A DNA stretch of 64,000 nucleotides, taken from assembly GCA_029204225.1 (NCBI GenBank), contig CM055109.1, positions 27,666,861 to 27,730,860 of the forward strand, given 5' to 3'. The translations under genes and the position numbers were made by a program. This document shows positions 37,864 through 50,989 of the stretch, in pieces. Positions within the stretch are counted from its first letter, which is position 1. Each line of letters opens with the position of its first letter. The DNA comes from Diphasiastrum complanatum. Taxonomy: Eukaryota > Streptophyta > Lycopodiopsida > Lycopodiales > Lycopodiaceae. The notes under the pieces are model-generated. The model did no database searches and was not told the origin of the DNA. It worked only from the letters and a program-made list of their open reading frames with translations.

Positions 37864-37911
37864 TTTCTTCCTAGTCTCTTTTGGGATTTGCGCATAGGTG
37901 ATGCAGCCGAA

Positions 37912-38681
<770 letters not shown>

Positions 38682-40690
38682 CCGAACACTCTGAGGTTCT
38701 TCACTGATGGTTTGGATCCTATCCAAACTTCGTGAGAAATTTTATCTAAGTGGACTTTAGTTGGAACATCTGTTCTGAACATAAGCTGTAGTGGAAACAA
38801 CTTCAACCCAGAAGTGCTTAGGTAGTGATGCATGAGCAAGCATGCACTTTGTTGTTTCAACTAAGGTGTGGTTTTTCTTCTCATCAAGCGCATTGGACTG
38901 AGGCATATAATGAGGGATGAACTATTGTTTCGATGCCTTGACTAAGACAATACTCCTTGAATTTGGTTGAGATATATTCTCCATTTTTGTCTGACCTAGG
39001 GGCTTTAATTGGTTCACCAGTCTCTTTCTCTACTCGCTCCTTGAATGTTCTGAAGAGATTGAATGCCTCTGATTTATTGTTGATGAAATATACAACTGTT
39101 CTTCTAGAATATTCATCAATAAAGGTAATGAAAAATCTAGTTGATGACTTTATCTATATAGGTTCCTAGTATGCTTTCCGATAATACAATCCTAGAATAT
39201 ATATAGGGAGTTTGACTTTCCTATCTGGATAGTTGAGATCAAGTACGATAGATGGTTTAGACATGTTTGATACAAATGCACAATTCAAATGACCAAGTCT
39301 ATAATGCCAAAGTAATCCTTTATTGATCTGAACAAAAGTATTTAGAGCTTGATTGGTAGCAGAAAAATAGTGACTCAGTCTATACAAGTATCCATGTCTC
39401 TTTTCGAGTGCAAGTCGTCCTCTCGATAACTCTGCACCGATCATATTCAAATTTTACTTTATGTCCTAGATTTGTAATTTTGCTAATAGCTAGCAGATTC
39501 GTAGACAAATTAGGTACATAAAGTACTTTAGATAGTGGCTTGGATTGGTCATTCTAGAAGCTTAATCTTATAGTACCTTCAACTTTGATAACATGTCTGC
39601 TATTGTTGCCAGGGTGAACATACTTTTTGGTATTGTAAGATCTATAGGACTAAAAACAGTCGATTTGATTGTTCATGTGCTAAGTGGCTCCAGAATAAAA
39701 AAACCAAGAGCTGTCGTTTGATGTTCTATGATGGTTGGTCATGAATGCATCTTCGTCCACTCCTTGACTGGGGGCATGGGATGTTTCTGCAACTGCATTC
39801 CCTTGTTGATTCGATTACTTCTTGTTGTTGTTCTTGGCTTTCAATATCCTACAATTTTGAATCCCATGGTGCGCTTGTAGTACTTGCAAAACATCTCATT
39901 CTTTTGAGCATAAGCGATACATCCAAACACGCATAAATTCAATAATGATGGTTTGGAGCCTGTCCAAACTTCATAAGGTGTTTTGTCTGAGAGGCCTTTA
40001 GTCGAACATCTATTATGGATATAAGCTGCAGTGGAAACAGCTTCAGTCTAGAAGAATTTTGGAACTGTCGTCCAAAATATCTTTTGATGTTGCATGCCTG
40101 ACTGATCAAAATGGACTCCTAATCTGTATTCCGACAATGCAGCTATGACAGACAGGGAGGTTGACTTTATTGGTTGGATAGTCCAAATCAATTGTTAAGG
40201 ACTATTTTGACATGTTCGACATAGATGTATGATTTAAATGTCCTAATCTATTATGTCAAAGTAATGCCTTATTGACTAGAATAGAGGTATTCAAGGCTTG
40301 AATTGTGTCAGAATGGCAATGAATCAGTCTATATTAAGTATTCATGCCTCTTGCTGAGTGTAAGGGTATTATTTGTCCTATCGTTGCCAAGATGAATGAA
40401 TTTCTTTATAGTGTAAGATGTATAGAATTGAAAATGCTCACAATGATTGGTCATATGTTGAGTAGCTCCAAAATCCAAAAAGCAAGAATTATTGACTTGC
40501 ATCTTTTAGTCTCTAACCATAAACGCTTCTTCCTCCATATCGAATACAGGAAATTGATATGATATTGCGACTGCATTCACCTATTGATCTAGTTGCTTGT
40601 TGGCGTTCTTTGCTTTCAATATCCTACAATCCTGGATCTCATGATTAGTGAGTTGGCAATACTTACAGAACATCTTCTTATTTGACTATG
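38682..40690 (-). pseudogene. Copia B zinc knuckle to integrase, present twice in tandem
   Basis: Two degraded copies of the same block follow each other: about 40690-39906 and 39905-38682. Each holds a knuckle-to-integrase order. The first has CKYCQLTNHEIQDC; the second has LLWHYRLGHLN (39450-39166) and SKPSVKNLRVFG (38860-38682). Matching nucleotide blocks include the GGTTTGGA...CCAAACTTC stretch at 38710 and 39945. No intact frame spans either copy. Confidence 0.6.
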
Positions 40691-41043
40691 GATTCGATAA
40701 TTGTTCTTGACTTTGTGTCAGCTTCTGATTCAATGAGGGCTATTTAGAGCTTTTCTTCTTCTTTCGTTTCAAGTTTTTGTTGACATATAGAGCGTGAGAT
40801 GATGAATTCAAAGATGTGTCTTGACCAGTTCAATTGTCTTCCTACAACAGCATAGTGATAACTCTGGTGAGACTTAGATCGGAGTGTGTCATAATGATCA
40901 TCACCCAGTTTTCATACGTAGAAGAATCTCGATATCAATGTCATAATTGCGTCTTGATTGGATCTGACAGCTACCATCTGCTACAAGAGATTCTTGAACT
41001 GGTTAACATGATTCTGAAGAGACCCTCACATCATATAGTGCGC

Positions 41044-41330
41044 TCAAGGTGTCCCATACTTTTTCGAAGTTTGAGCTTCTACTATATGGCCAATTTGAGT
41101 GTCTGATATATTAGGAATGATGAGCAGAAAAGCTTTACCATCCTTCGATTTCCATTTAGAGTCGACCGTGTCATCTTCAAGCTTCAATTTGATACATGTG
41201 ACAACATCCCACAACTCATTGGCAATCAACAAGGCCTTCATCTTAAATTTTCACAAATAGTGATTGGATCCATTCAGCTTGTCTACGATGAGACCAGCTT
41301 TACTTTGAGAATCCATCTGGAAGTTAGTGA
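41044..41330 (-). pseudogene. Copia B gag fragment
   Basis: The frame contains MKALLIANELWDVVTCIKLK and SKWKSKDGKAFLLIIPNISD, paralogous to the Copia A gag (MKAILLAKELWDIV). It is broken up- and downstream by stops. Confidence 0.65.
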
Positions 41331-42255
41331 TATGTCGTGAAATCGATAACTTAAGAATGAATTGATATCGTTCAACGCTATGATTGAAAATATCTGATAC
41401 TGAAATTTGATACCATATATGAAGATTATGAGAAAAGAAGCTCTGATACTAGATATGGCTCTCATACCATGTTGGAAGAAGAAAGAGAATGTGATAGTAA
41501 TGAAATCGAAGTACAATAATGAACTATTGGGCTCTACGGAATGATCCTTCTTCTAATGTATGACTACACCTATAAAATATGAACAAAGCTATCGCGACAA
41601 CTGTCACGTTCGTTCTTTAGTAACTAACTTTGAAATCATTAGTACTAAGATCATTTTGTAGACAAACAACTATAGAGTGTGATTAACAGATATAAAATAT
41701 TGTAATATCGAATCATTCGACAATTCAGACTAATCAAGAAGAGATTTACCAAATACAAATAACTTCAGGGAAGCTTGCATACATTCTGACATAATATTGA
41801 ACACAATAAGAAAATATGTTTGATTCAGTAAATAGCATGTACAAATTAGATGATGCGAGTACAAAACAATAGCGAATGAAAACTCTAAACTATCTCTAAG
41901 TAACTGATAACTTTGTCTGATGCACTTTCGCTGATAAGCAATAAGCGCTACGTAGAAACTTTGTCACTTGATTTATGTCATATGAATATCTTCTAATCAT
42001 CATCAATTTATACTAATGAAACATGTTGCTTAGGCTTATCCAATTAGGACTCGCTAACCAATTTGAGTAGATTGTTATATTCATAACAGATGGAAACGAC
42101 TTTTGACACTTTTGATAGTTCGTCTTTGTCGAAGCCACCTATTAAGCGGTTCTTGTGTATTTCTCTAGACTGTGTAGATACATGAATAAAATTGCAGAAT
42201 TAGATAAATGAATGGATGTAGATCAACTATAGGATTATGGGATAATGATCCAACA

Positions 42256-44105
42256 AATAGTTTGTCGATTTGAGTCAGAGTCACATAGGCTTGGAGTTGA
42301 GTGTGCTCGATTCGATAGTTGGCCGAATAGAACATTCGAGCACCTGTTGATAGTCAATACTCGACACTACTTCTTCAATAGTTTGACTGCCTTCAATAGT
42401 TCGACTTTTGTGTAGATACCTATGATCCAATGAGATGTGAAAGATAGGGTCAGATGCACACCCCTACAAATTAGAACATGTGTGGACTCTCCATGGAGCT
42501 CGAGATTAGGTCCACAAGGGCTATGCTCAACCAAGCCTAGATGTGCTGGTGATATGTACAATTGTGTAGTGATTGAGGTCCAACCTCATGATGACATTTG
42601 GCATGCAAATTAGCTAGCTAAATTTTATCTACTTTCACATATTTTATGTATATAATTCTCCAATAGAAATCTGTGTGTGTATGTATGTATGCAAAACTTC
42701 TTTCCCCAGTTCAAATTGATGATGGGAACCCTCAATTTACCTTTCTACTTATAACCATTAACTCTTGCTCATCTAGGCTTACTCCCATATGATAACCATG
42801 AATTGAGTGTCACATGGGATTGACCAGTGAGTTAACCAAAAAGTGTTAAGCCACTAATGTTGCGTAAAAAGAGGCTATTTTTTTGTCCCAAAAGACCCTT
42901 AAATATGTTTGTCCCTATAAAATCTCAAGGCTTTTCATTACAAATAGAAACTAATCTTCTTGTCAAGATGTTGAATAAACTTTAGAACACCTTTTTTGCA
43001 TCAAAGACAATTTTTGAAAAATAGTAATTCAAATGTCTTCAAAACTTATGAAATCTCTAAATCCTACAATTGCTTCAATTCTATTTGGTGAATTTCCTAC
43101 ATGTTATGCTCATCAAGCATTGTTATGGAATATATGCAAGCTAGATTCATTATCAATTTTGCTTGTCAAAATTCAAAGGGTCTTCATTGGAAAACACAAT
43201 GCACCTTCTCATGTTATGAGCCTTAGATATGCATCAAATACCATAAAGAAGATTATATTATAAGAAATGAATCAATAACGATTTTCAGGTCTAGACATCT
43301 TCAACAAAATCATACGACTCTTTTCTTGGCTAGTTTTCTCATTGATAAGCACATTACTACTTGGGCTAGATTGTAGTAATAGTACATCAAGTGGAGTCTA
43401 GTTGCATATCATGGTCTAATTACAATAGAATTTTGCAACTAGTTAGATCATGTTTTGTGCTAAGGCTTGGGAACTATCCTTAGCCTATTCTTGTCTCAAA
43501 TATGTTATCAAAGGTTTCTCTCTTTTTTGGCTCTTTCGATATTGTTGTCCTATAAGTCATATGTGTATTTGAGAATATGTCAATAGCATGAAATAACCTC
43601 CTAGAGATGTGCATAGAGTGATATGTATTGTATTATTATGTTGGACTGAACTTTGGATCTATTGAATGTAATTGTGATATTATTATTTTTATTATTATGA
43701 TCTAAATTGCTTACTATTCAATTTACATAGTCTAAAAAGCTTCAACCACCTAAAATAGTTGTCTTGATTGAAATGATGTATGGATCACATAAAGTACTTG
43801 AAATGATGTATGAATCACATAAAGTACTTGAGCTATAATAGAGACAATATTCATGTAGCTAGTCATCATGTCATTTATCACATTCTTTGATGCTTTAGGA
43901 TCTATGTATAGAGTTTGGGATACTTGAGTTGGATTTATAAATAAATATATTCAAATATTTTGTGTATAATCTTTTCAGTATGCTCTTATTTTTTTAACTA
44001 TGTACATGTTGCATTTGAAAGAAAAGTCGAGCATAGTTGATGTTGATAAGATAGTTTTACACAAATTATTTTTTATAAAAGAATGATAACCAAATAGTGT
44101 GGATG
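42256..44105. other. No gene seen; small tandem repeat
   Basis: AT-rich. A 32-bp unit with ATGATGTATGGATCACAT and AAGTACTTG is repeated twice in tandem at about 43770-43830. The frame 43033-43263 has no family features. Confidence 0.4.
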
Positions 44106-44110
44106 AAAAA
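44106..44110 (-). terminator. RNA polymerase III terminator of tRNA-Ala
   Basis: TTTTT on the minus strand, two nucleotides after the tRNA 3' end. Confidence 0.8.
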
Positions 44111-44111
44111 T

Positions 44112-44183
44112 GGAGATGCGGGGTATCGATCCCCGTACCTCTCGCATGCTAAGCGAGCGCTCTACCATCTGAGCTACATCCCC
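44112..44183 (-). tRNA. trnA-AGC: tRNA-Ala(AGC)
   Basis: A 72-nt cloverleaf on the minus strand beginning GGGGATGTAGCTCAGATGG. The acceptor stem pairs GGGGAUG with CAUCUCC and contains G3:U70, the alanine identity element. The anticodon loop is TTAGCAT with anticodon AGC between CTCGC and GCGAG. The T arm contains GGATCGATACC. There is no intron. A and B boxes are intact. Upstream is a CAA motif (ACAACT, 44184-44189), usual for plant tRNA genes. Downstream is a five-T Pol III terminator. It charges alanine for cytosolic translation. Confidence 0.97.
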
Positions 44184-44189
44184 AGTTGT

Positions 44190-44740
44190 CTCTATTAAGA
44201 ACATTTAATATAGTATAGCCTCTTATGATTACCACGATTTACTAGAGATTATATTTAAAATGTAACTAATTTATAATAAAAAACAATGAAGCATACTCTA
44301 CTTTATAGTGAATAGTCAAATTTTATTTCATTCAAACAAAGACAATTTAAAAGCTAGCTCTCTTAATTACCATCCTATTAGTGATGGGACATAATCAATT
44401 GTATTCAAACAACAATAACTCAAAATTGCCTTGTAGCTTTTGTGAAACTATCACGTATTAAATTGAGCTTTTCATCTCAATCCTGAATCAAAAAATTTCT
44501 TGAACGTGCTTAAATGGACTTTTGTTAGAATCATGGCTCGATAGAGTCCAAAACAACACTCGTGCTTGCACATGATGAACCTTCATGTCACATGTTGATT
44601 CTCCCTCTCCAAATTCATGGTTGTAAATCCCCATTCTAGTATATGTGGTGTTTTATAGGAATACAATAGTATAACTTGGCTGAGCATTGTTTTACAACAA
44701 ACAATGGATGATTGTAAAGATGACACTTCATGATGCCAAT
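44190..44740. other. No gene seen
   Basis: AT-rich flank of the tRNA gene. The minus frame 44911-44636 is antisense to the coiled-coil frame that follows and is probably a shadow. Confidence 0.4.
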
Positions 44741-45283
44741 ATCATCACGAACCAATCCTTGTTCAAAATGCAAAAGAACAAGAATTACTGCTTCAAGGGC
44801 AACTGAACATGGCAGTGCTTGATCGAGAAAGATTTCAAGGTGAATTGGATGCAACCACCCTTGAACGAGACATCTACCTGCAAACACAAGTTCCAGATCA
44901 TCTTGTATCACCAGAGGAGATCAGTTACTTGTTCAAAAAGGTGAAAACTTATCGCACCTCACTGGCTGAATTTCAAGAACGGTTTAATAAGTTCAAACGA
45001 ACAACATCGACTGAGTTGATCAAGGCAGAAGCCACTATCAAAGAATACGAGAAGGCAACCGCTCAGGTCGTACAATCGACCCCCCAGATTCTAGTTCTAG
45101 TGACGCCTTAGTTCTCACCTCAACAACAAGATCAGAGAGAAATTGATACAAGATTGGATCACAAGGGAGATGCTGAAGAAGTTACCGAACCTCAGGCCAC
45201 GGATGCAGGTCCATCTACTTCAAGGGTCAGGCCATTATTTCAAAAGTCGATCACCATCGAGGACCAGATCCAAGTATTTCTAC
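44741..45283 (+). pseudogene. Coiled-coil ORF fragment of unknown family, cut by an LTR
   Basis: A single frame is open from about 44741 and reads through ATG 44809 to a TAG at 45109-45111. It then stays open to the LTR boundary at 45283. It encodes an EQELLLQGQLN start, TTLERDIYLQTQVPDHL, a helical charged stretch (YLFKKVKTYRTSLAEFQERF, TELIKAEATIKEYEKA) and an acidic tail (QREIDTRLDHKGDAEEVTEP). Codon-like coherence on both sides of the stop argues for a real former protein. It resembles the coiled-coil N-terminal parts of some plant retroelement gag-region proteins, but I cannot assign it. Confidence 0.45.
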
Positions 45284-46400
45284 TGTTGGGAGAAAGAGGG
45301 ACGAGAGGGTGTCGTGTGTGAGAAACAAAAATCAGCTCAAAAAAAGACGAACACGAACGAGAAAAGAAACACGAACAAGAAAGTGTTCATGAGCAGCGGA
45401 ACGAGCTATACGACTTTTTTTGTAACCATGACTACACCTATCAGAATGAACAGAATGGTAGTGATGAAAAACATAGTCGTTCTCAATTACGTAGCCAAAC
45501 TTTAACAAAACATCAGAAGAGTAATTTGTTGCAAATAGCTAGACAAATTATTAGTCGCGAATGTTTTGCGAAGAGCTAGACTGAGTTTCAACTGATAATC
45601 AGTCGCGAATTATTCGCGAAAGACAAGACTAAATATTAGTCGTGCTAAAACAGATTACCAAATTGAGCAACTAGAAAAGTCAGATAGAATGAATAATGAC
45701 AAGCATGACAATATTGACACGGATTTGAATGCGATTATCAGATTAAGTATATCAAATATACATGTCAATAATGCGGTAGAACACAAGACAATAGCGGGCA
45801 AAACCGCATGCTCTACGAAGCTAATTTAATCTGTGAAGGAATGAAAACCTTATTACTGACAAATAGAGAATCAATGCATAGAGCATCTACTTTTGTCTAT
45901 CTCTGATAAGCTTCTAATGCTAAATTTACACACTTGACTTCAATCAATCTCGTCTTTGAGCGTCAACCCGAATACTCAAAAGGTATCCAGTATATATACA
46001 CAATATTACAGGTGTGCAGATGAAGAAAGTACAGAGTGGATGTGCTGTCTGTAGGAGATCGTGGGTGGCTGCAATCGTTGTCCAATCAGTTAGCGCAGTT
46101 GCATGGGGTGAGCGTGAAAGGGTGCAACGTCAGTCAGTGCTGAACTGAACGTTGGTGAAGATGCAAAAAATGCGTCACTCTTATGAAATTGCCTTAGGAT
46201 TAGATTTACATGGTGTCTTTGCTTTAGGGCACCTTCGACATTCTGTAAGACAGTGTCACCATTTTTGCTTGTCACCAAAAAAGCGTGTAGAAACACAGTG
46301 TCGCGATTCTTTCGCCTGTGAGAATTTGGATGTAAATATGCAGCATGGACGGAGGCTGATTAAAATGGAATTTAGGAGAGTAGAGGAAATAAATCCAACA
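45284..46400 (-). repeat. 3' LTR of Copia C
   Basis: 1,117 bp. It starts TGTTGGATTTATTTCC after the polypurine tract and ends TTTCTCCCAACA. It contains several CGCGAAT/ATTCGCG words (45540-45620) and is the inverted partner of 47036-48134. Confidence 0.85.
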
Positions 46401-46407
46401 CCCCTCC

Positions 46408-47035
46408 TTAATCTAGATCCGTGAATGCCTTGATCTTCAGACTAAGCAATGCACAGAATTGGTTGTGTGCGTTAACACTGAGTGCATTCATGAATATGTT
46501 TGCAACCATGTCCTGCGTTCTGCAGTACGTTAAGCTTACTTCATTGTTGAGAACCTTGCCCCTGATGTAGTGATATCTGATTTCAATGTGCTTACTCCTA
46601 GAGTGAAATCTAGGGTTGATCGATAAGGCAATAGCACTTTGATTATCACAAAATAAAATTGTAGGGTTGTATTGATTCAGATTAACATCTGACAGTAAAT
46701 TTCTCAACCAAAACGCTTCCTTGATAGATTGAGAAGCAGCAATGTATTCTGCTTCAGTAGAAGAAAGTGCGATAGAAGTTTGCTTACGACTGTTCCATGA
46801 GATAGGACCGCCGTTGAAGAAGAATGTAGATCCAGATGTAGATTTACGATTGTCTACATCTCCTCCCCAGCTTGCATCTAAATAACCACTGAGCTGATGG
46901 AGATTGTCGTTGTTGACATCTCCATAGCAGATGCATTGGTCCATGGTAGCTCGAATATATCTCATGACTCGTATGAGAGCCTTCCAATGGGTAACGCCAG
47001 GAATAGCCATATATTGGCTGAGTGAGGTTACGGCA
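46408..47035 (-). pseudogene. Copia C RNase H domain
   Basis: The frame from 47010 reads GVTHWKALIRVMRYIRATMD, LSGYLDASWGGDVDNRKSTS, SSTEAEYIAASQSIKEAFWL, LFCDNQSAIALS and KHIEIRYHYIRGKV. The D-E-D catalytic residues (YLDASW, TEAEY, FCDNQSA) are all present and the frame is open to the end of the element. RNase H removes the RNA strand during reverse transcription. It is the best-preserved pol domain in the window, but separated from its RT by an LTR. Confidence 0.85.
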
Positions 47036-48134
47036 TGTTGGATTTACTCCTTCTACTCTCCCAAATCCCATTTTTAATCTGCCTCCATTATTGTTGCATA
47101 TTTACTAACGTTGTCACGCAGCTTGCATATTTACACGCAAATTCGCACTGACGAATAAAAGGCGAAAGAATTGCAACACTGTGTTTTTACACAGGTTATG
47201 GTGACAGGCGAAAAGGGGACACTATCCTACAGAATGCTGAAGGTGCCCTAAAAGCTAAGGCACCCTGTAAATCTTATCCTAAGGCCATTCGTAAGAATGA
47301 CCCACTTTTCGCATCATCACCAACGTTCACTTCAGCACTGGCTGACGTCGCACCCTTTTTTACGCTCACTCCATGCAGTTGTGCTAACAGATTGGACAAC
47401 GATTATAGCCACCCACGATCTCCTACAAACAACACATCCACTCTGTACTTTCACATCTGCACACCTGTAATATTATGTATATATACATATTCTGGACACC
47501 ATTCAAGATGATAATGATCAGATGATCAAGAGAGTTGAAGAAGATGACATAAACGAAGTAGATGCTCTGAGCATTGATTCTTCATTTTGTCAGAATTAAG
47601 GTTTAAATTTTTTGTTACAGATTGGAAATAAGCTTTGTAGGGCACGCGATTTCGTCCGCTACTGTATTGTGCTCTACCGCATTATTGACATGTATACATG
47701 ATATACTTAATCTGATACATCTCTTTGTTATGCATTCAGATCTGTGTTAATATTGCTATGCTTATTCTTCGTTCTGTTTGATCTTTCTAGCTGTTCTTTC
47801 TGGTAATAGACGACTAACATTTAGTCTTATCTTTCGATAATCATTCGCGACTAATTATCAATCGAGCACAGTCTAGCTCTTTCGCGAATCATTTGCGACA
47901 TATAATTTGTCTTGCTATTCGCGACAAATTATTCTTCTGACGCTTCATCTATTAATGTTTGGCTACGTAATCTAGAATGACCGTGATTTCTATCACTAAA
48001 ATTCTGTCATTCTGATAGGCGTAGTCATGCTTCCGGAAAGAGTCATATAACTTATTCCGCTGCGCATGAACATTTTCTGTTTGAGTTTGTTTCTCGTTCG
48101 TGTTCGTCATTTATTCTCCCCCTCTCTTCCAACA
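47036..48134 (+). repeat. Solo LTR of the Copia C family inserted in Copia C RT
   Basis: 1,099 bp, TGTTGGATTTACTCC to CTTCCAACA in plus orientation, flanked by cggca (47031-47035) and cagca (48135-48139), a 5-bp duplication with one mismatch. The RT/RNase H frame becomes continuous when the LTR and one flank copy are ignored. A single LTR with target duplication is the product of LTR-LTR recombination. Confidence 0.85.
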
Positions 48135-48404
48135 CAGCAAAAGAGATATCTGGTCTTGTATAGACCATTGCGTACATGAGAGATCCAAGTATTGATCGAT
48201 AAGGATACTCTCTCATCTGATCCTCTTCCTGCTTGGTCTGGGGACATTGGTCCTTTGACAGATGCAGGCCTGGATCCATTGGTGAGTGAGCTAATTTACA
48301 ATTCATCAAATTATATCTGTTAAGCACATTGTGAAGATACCTTTGTTGAGTGATGTAAATCAGTCGCTTTGCTCTGTCTCTGTGGATCTGAATGCCATCA
48401 GCAT
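48135..48404 (-). pseudogene. Copia C reverse transcriptase C-terminus
   Basis: The frame 48327-48135 includes LNRYNLMNCKLAHSPMDPGL and YRSILGSLMYAMVYTRPDIS, the conserved end of Copia RT (GSLMYA...RPDI). Upstream codons to 48404 add RLIYITQQRYLHN. Confidence 0.8.
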
Positions 48405-48412
48405 ATTGTTAG

Positions 48413-48475
48413 AGGATTGCTAGATGTTGTACATTCAGACATTTGTGGCCCGATGGAAAATCCTCGGCCATCGAA
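48413..48475 (+). pseudogene. Short Copia integrase fragment, opposite orientation
   Basis: RGLLDVVHSDICGPMENP matches the start of the Copia integrase core (first catalytic Asp). It abuts the end of Copia C head to head. Confidence 0.55.
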
Positions 48476-48608
48476 AATAGACCTTATGACACTCGAAGGG
48501 GTGTTGTTATTATAGAATGTTAAATGTGAGACCTTTCGAGAATCCTAGTTTGGTCTAAAAATAGTTGTGTAATGGTAGAGTGCAGTGGGTTAAAGTTAGG
48601 TACTATCC

Positions 48609-48610
<2 letters not shown>

Positions 48611-48693
<83 letters not shown>
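48611..48693. repeat. (GA)n microsatellite, 83 bp
   Basis: An uninterrupted GA tract. No LINE-type hairpin is adjacent. Confidence 0.95.
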
Positions 48694-48695
<2 letters not shown>

Positions 48696-48699
48696 AAAA

Positions 48700-50630
48700 G
48701 TAAAGGGAAGGGAACATGGGTTAGGAAAAACAAGGATTTGGAATTAGTAAATCAAGTTTAGTTTCCAAAGCATTTACATAAACACAAGACAAATGTAGGG
48801 AAAACTCGAGATTGCCAATTAGCTCTCAAAATTCTATCTCCTCACTATGGAATAATAGATTGTATGTACAATAGGGCTCTTCTCCTTTGAGGTTAGGTGA
48901 AAATCCAGCATGTAATAAGGAGACTAATTAACATTTTGTGCCCTAATATGTCAATCTTACCTAATCCTAGAGTTATGCCAAGTTGGTGGTTTCGGTAACT
49001 CAACTACCTCCATTATTTGAGGAGTTTGGTCCTACAATTTAGGAAACTTGACCTACTAACCTAACTAATCCCTATGATTGATATCTAACTACCCTAGACC
49101 TAAACTCACATGTGTGAACATTCCCTCACACATGTGGATTGCAATATGTACCAAAAGTATGTGCAAATCAAGCTAAAATTTGCCAATTTTCACATCTTCA
49201 TACTTAACCCCCCATACACATAGTCATTAGCCCGTTTTACTTAGCAAGCTCTCTTGATAGAATATGTACCTAGATTGATTTCAAACAAGTGAAACTATTT
49301 TCTTGTTATGTGGCCTAGTGGCCGACATCTTCTTTCTTTGCTTCCATATTTGGAGATCAAGTCCATGTGTATCCATTAGAAGGGACATACAAGAAACAAA
49401 ATGGTAATAAGCACCAAAAACTAGGATTGGCAATGACATGCATTGCCCACCAATTATCATGGTGCATTCAACAGGCCAGGGTGATAGAGAGAAAATTAGT
49501 GGAGGAGCTAGAAGTTACATCTTTGCATGATGAATTTGGATGACATAATTCTTTCACAAAAAAGAGCCGTTAAAAGCAGTAAAGGATTGAGTTGAGATAG
49601 TTGGTGTAATAAATCAGCTAACTCCTTTACAAATCGACATCAAAATCTAGTATCCAACATCTAGGAGCCGAAGATATAATGAGTTCTTGCAGCAACAAAT
49701 TTGAAAGGAATACTTTAAACAATGAACACCAATATCACTCCTTACTCGTCACTTAAAACAATGTCTTGCTATTAACTAAAAGCATTTTTGTGTGACTACC
49801 TATTCCCAAATCTAAATGCACATAGCTAAAACAATTGCTTATAATTGGCAAATTAGCGATTCACAAATATCTCAAATGCAGCACGGTGCTACAAATGGCT
49901 GTCAACGAGCCTCCCTCCCTGCCTGCAAATCCTTATTGCAGCCTGTTAATTTCCTTGGCCTTTTCCCACGTTGCTTTGCTCATGCTCGTGATGTTGTGAA
50001 GTCTTGTGTCTTTGTGTGTTGCTTCGACCATCAAACATCCTCAGCTAGTATTTGTTTGAAAATCTTTCTCTCCAACAGCCACAATTGTGAAGTCGTTGAT
50101 GTCCTTAAGGGTCTTGAAAGTTTGAATTTTCATCACCCCTTCCTCCTCGTCGAGCAACGTGAACCCAACTTCCCATGAGTGAAGTTGCCCCAGACACACT
50201 AGGGCCCTTTTACACGCGTCATTTTGTCACTAGTTTGCTCGTTAGTCAAGTTCGTGCACCAATATGCATCAACAGGGCACTGCAAGAAGGTGCAACAAAC
50301 AGGCAACACCCTCCTACCTGACTTGCAACAAAAAAATCTCCTAATCGCACATGGGGCACAATGAACTCCTCATTCTTCCATATTATGCCATCCATGTGCC
50401 CACAAGGGACACTCTCTCTCTCTCTCTCTCTCTCTTGCCCACATGAGGTTTTTTTTGAGCCATTTCTCGATTGATCAAACTGGTGTGTGCTCCTTAGGTG
50501 TTTTACCTGGACCCGTGATTGACGTAGGCAGTGGGATGGCGCCTTTTCTCAGCCAGGGCCACATTTTGTCTTTGCATGTCATCCTCCTTGGTAATCTTGA
50601 TCCCAGAAATGGAAGATGAGTTTTTAAAAT
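48700..50630. other. No supported gene; short CT tract
   Basis: Mixed AT-rich DNA with a CT tract at 50412-50434. The 120-codon plus frame 49816-50178 (Cys/His/Ser-rich) shows no family features and I do not call it a gene. Confidence 0.35.
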
Positions 50631-50989
50631 AAGGTGGGATTTGTTGCACCCAAGGTGACGATGAAAGGCATTGATGCTAGGCCGACCCAGGGAAGCTGAG
50701 TGACCAGGAACAGGAAGGAAGGCGATGCTGGGAAGACGGACCCGATAGACGGATCACGAGATCACGGATATCTCAGGAGCACAACATAAGGTCGCTGAGC
50801 ACCCAGGAACCCGTTCTTGACATGAAGAACGGCTGGGTATCGCTCATGTGAATAGGCCCTCAGATACGAAGAGAGAGGAGTGCACCCAAGACTCGGTGCT
50901 TTCATGTGGCAGTCTCTCTCTCTCTCACTCTCTCCCCTCTTCGTCGCTCTGCTGTGTGTTTCTCGTCTCTTGGCTCTCTGCTCTGTCGT

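Larger units (their letters stand above)
45284..48404 (-). mobile_element. Copia element C, 3' half, with a same-family LTR inserted in its RT
   Basis: On the minus strand: RT C-terminus (48404-48135), inserted LTR (48134-47036, opposite orientation), RNase H (47035-46408), polypurine tract ATTAAGGAGGGG (46412-46401), and 3' LTR 46400-45284. Everything before the RT C-terminus is missing; at about 48405 the element meets an integrase fragment in the other orientation. Confidence 0.8.

Noticed and set aside
49816-50178. 120-codon plus-strand frame
   Set aside because: Composition is unremarkable, there is no motif, the promoter and homologous copies are not visible, and the antisense strand is equally open in parts.
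50378-50440. Possible fifth LINE-type hairpin before a CT tract
   Set aside because: TGTGCCC...GGGACAC before CT repeats pairs only imperfectly and lacks the ATTAATAAAG spacer and the CTTATATG lead-in.
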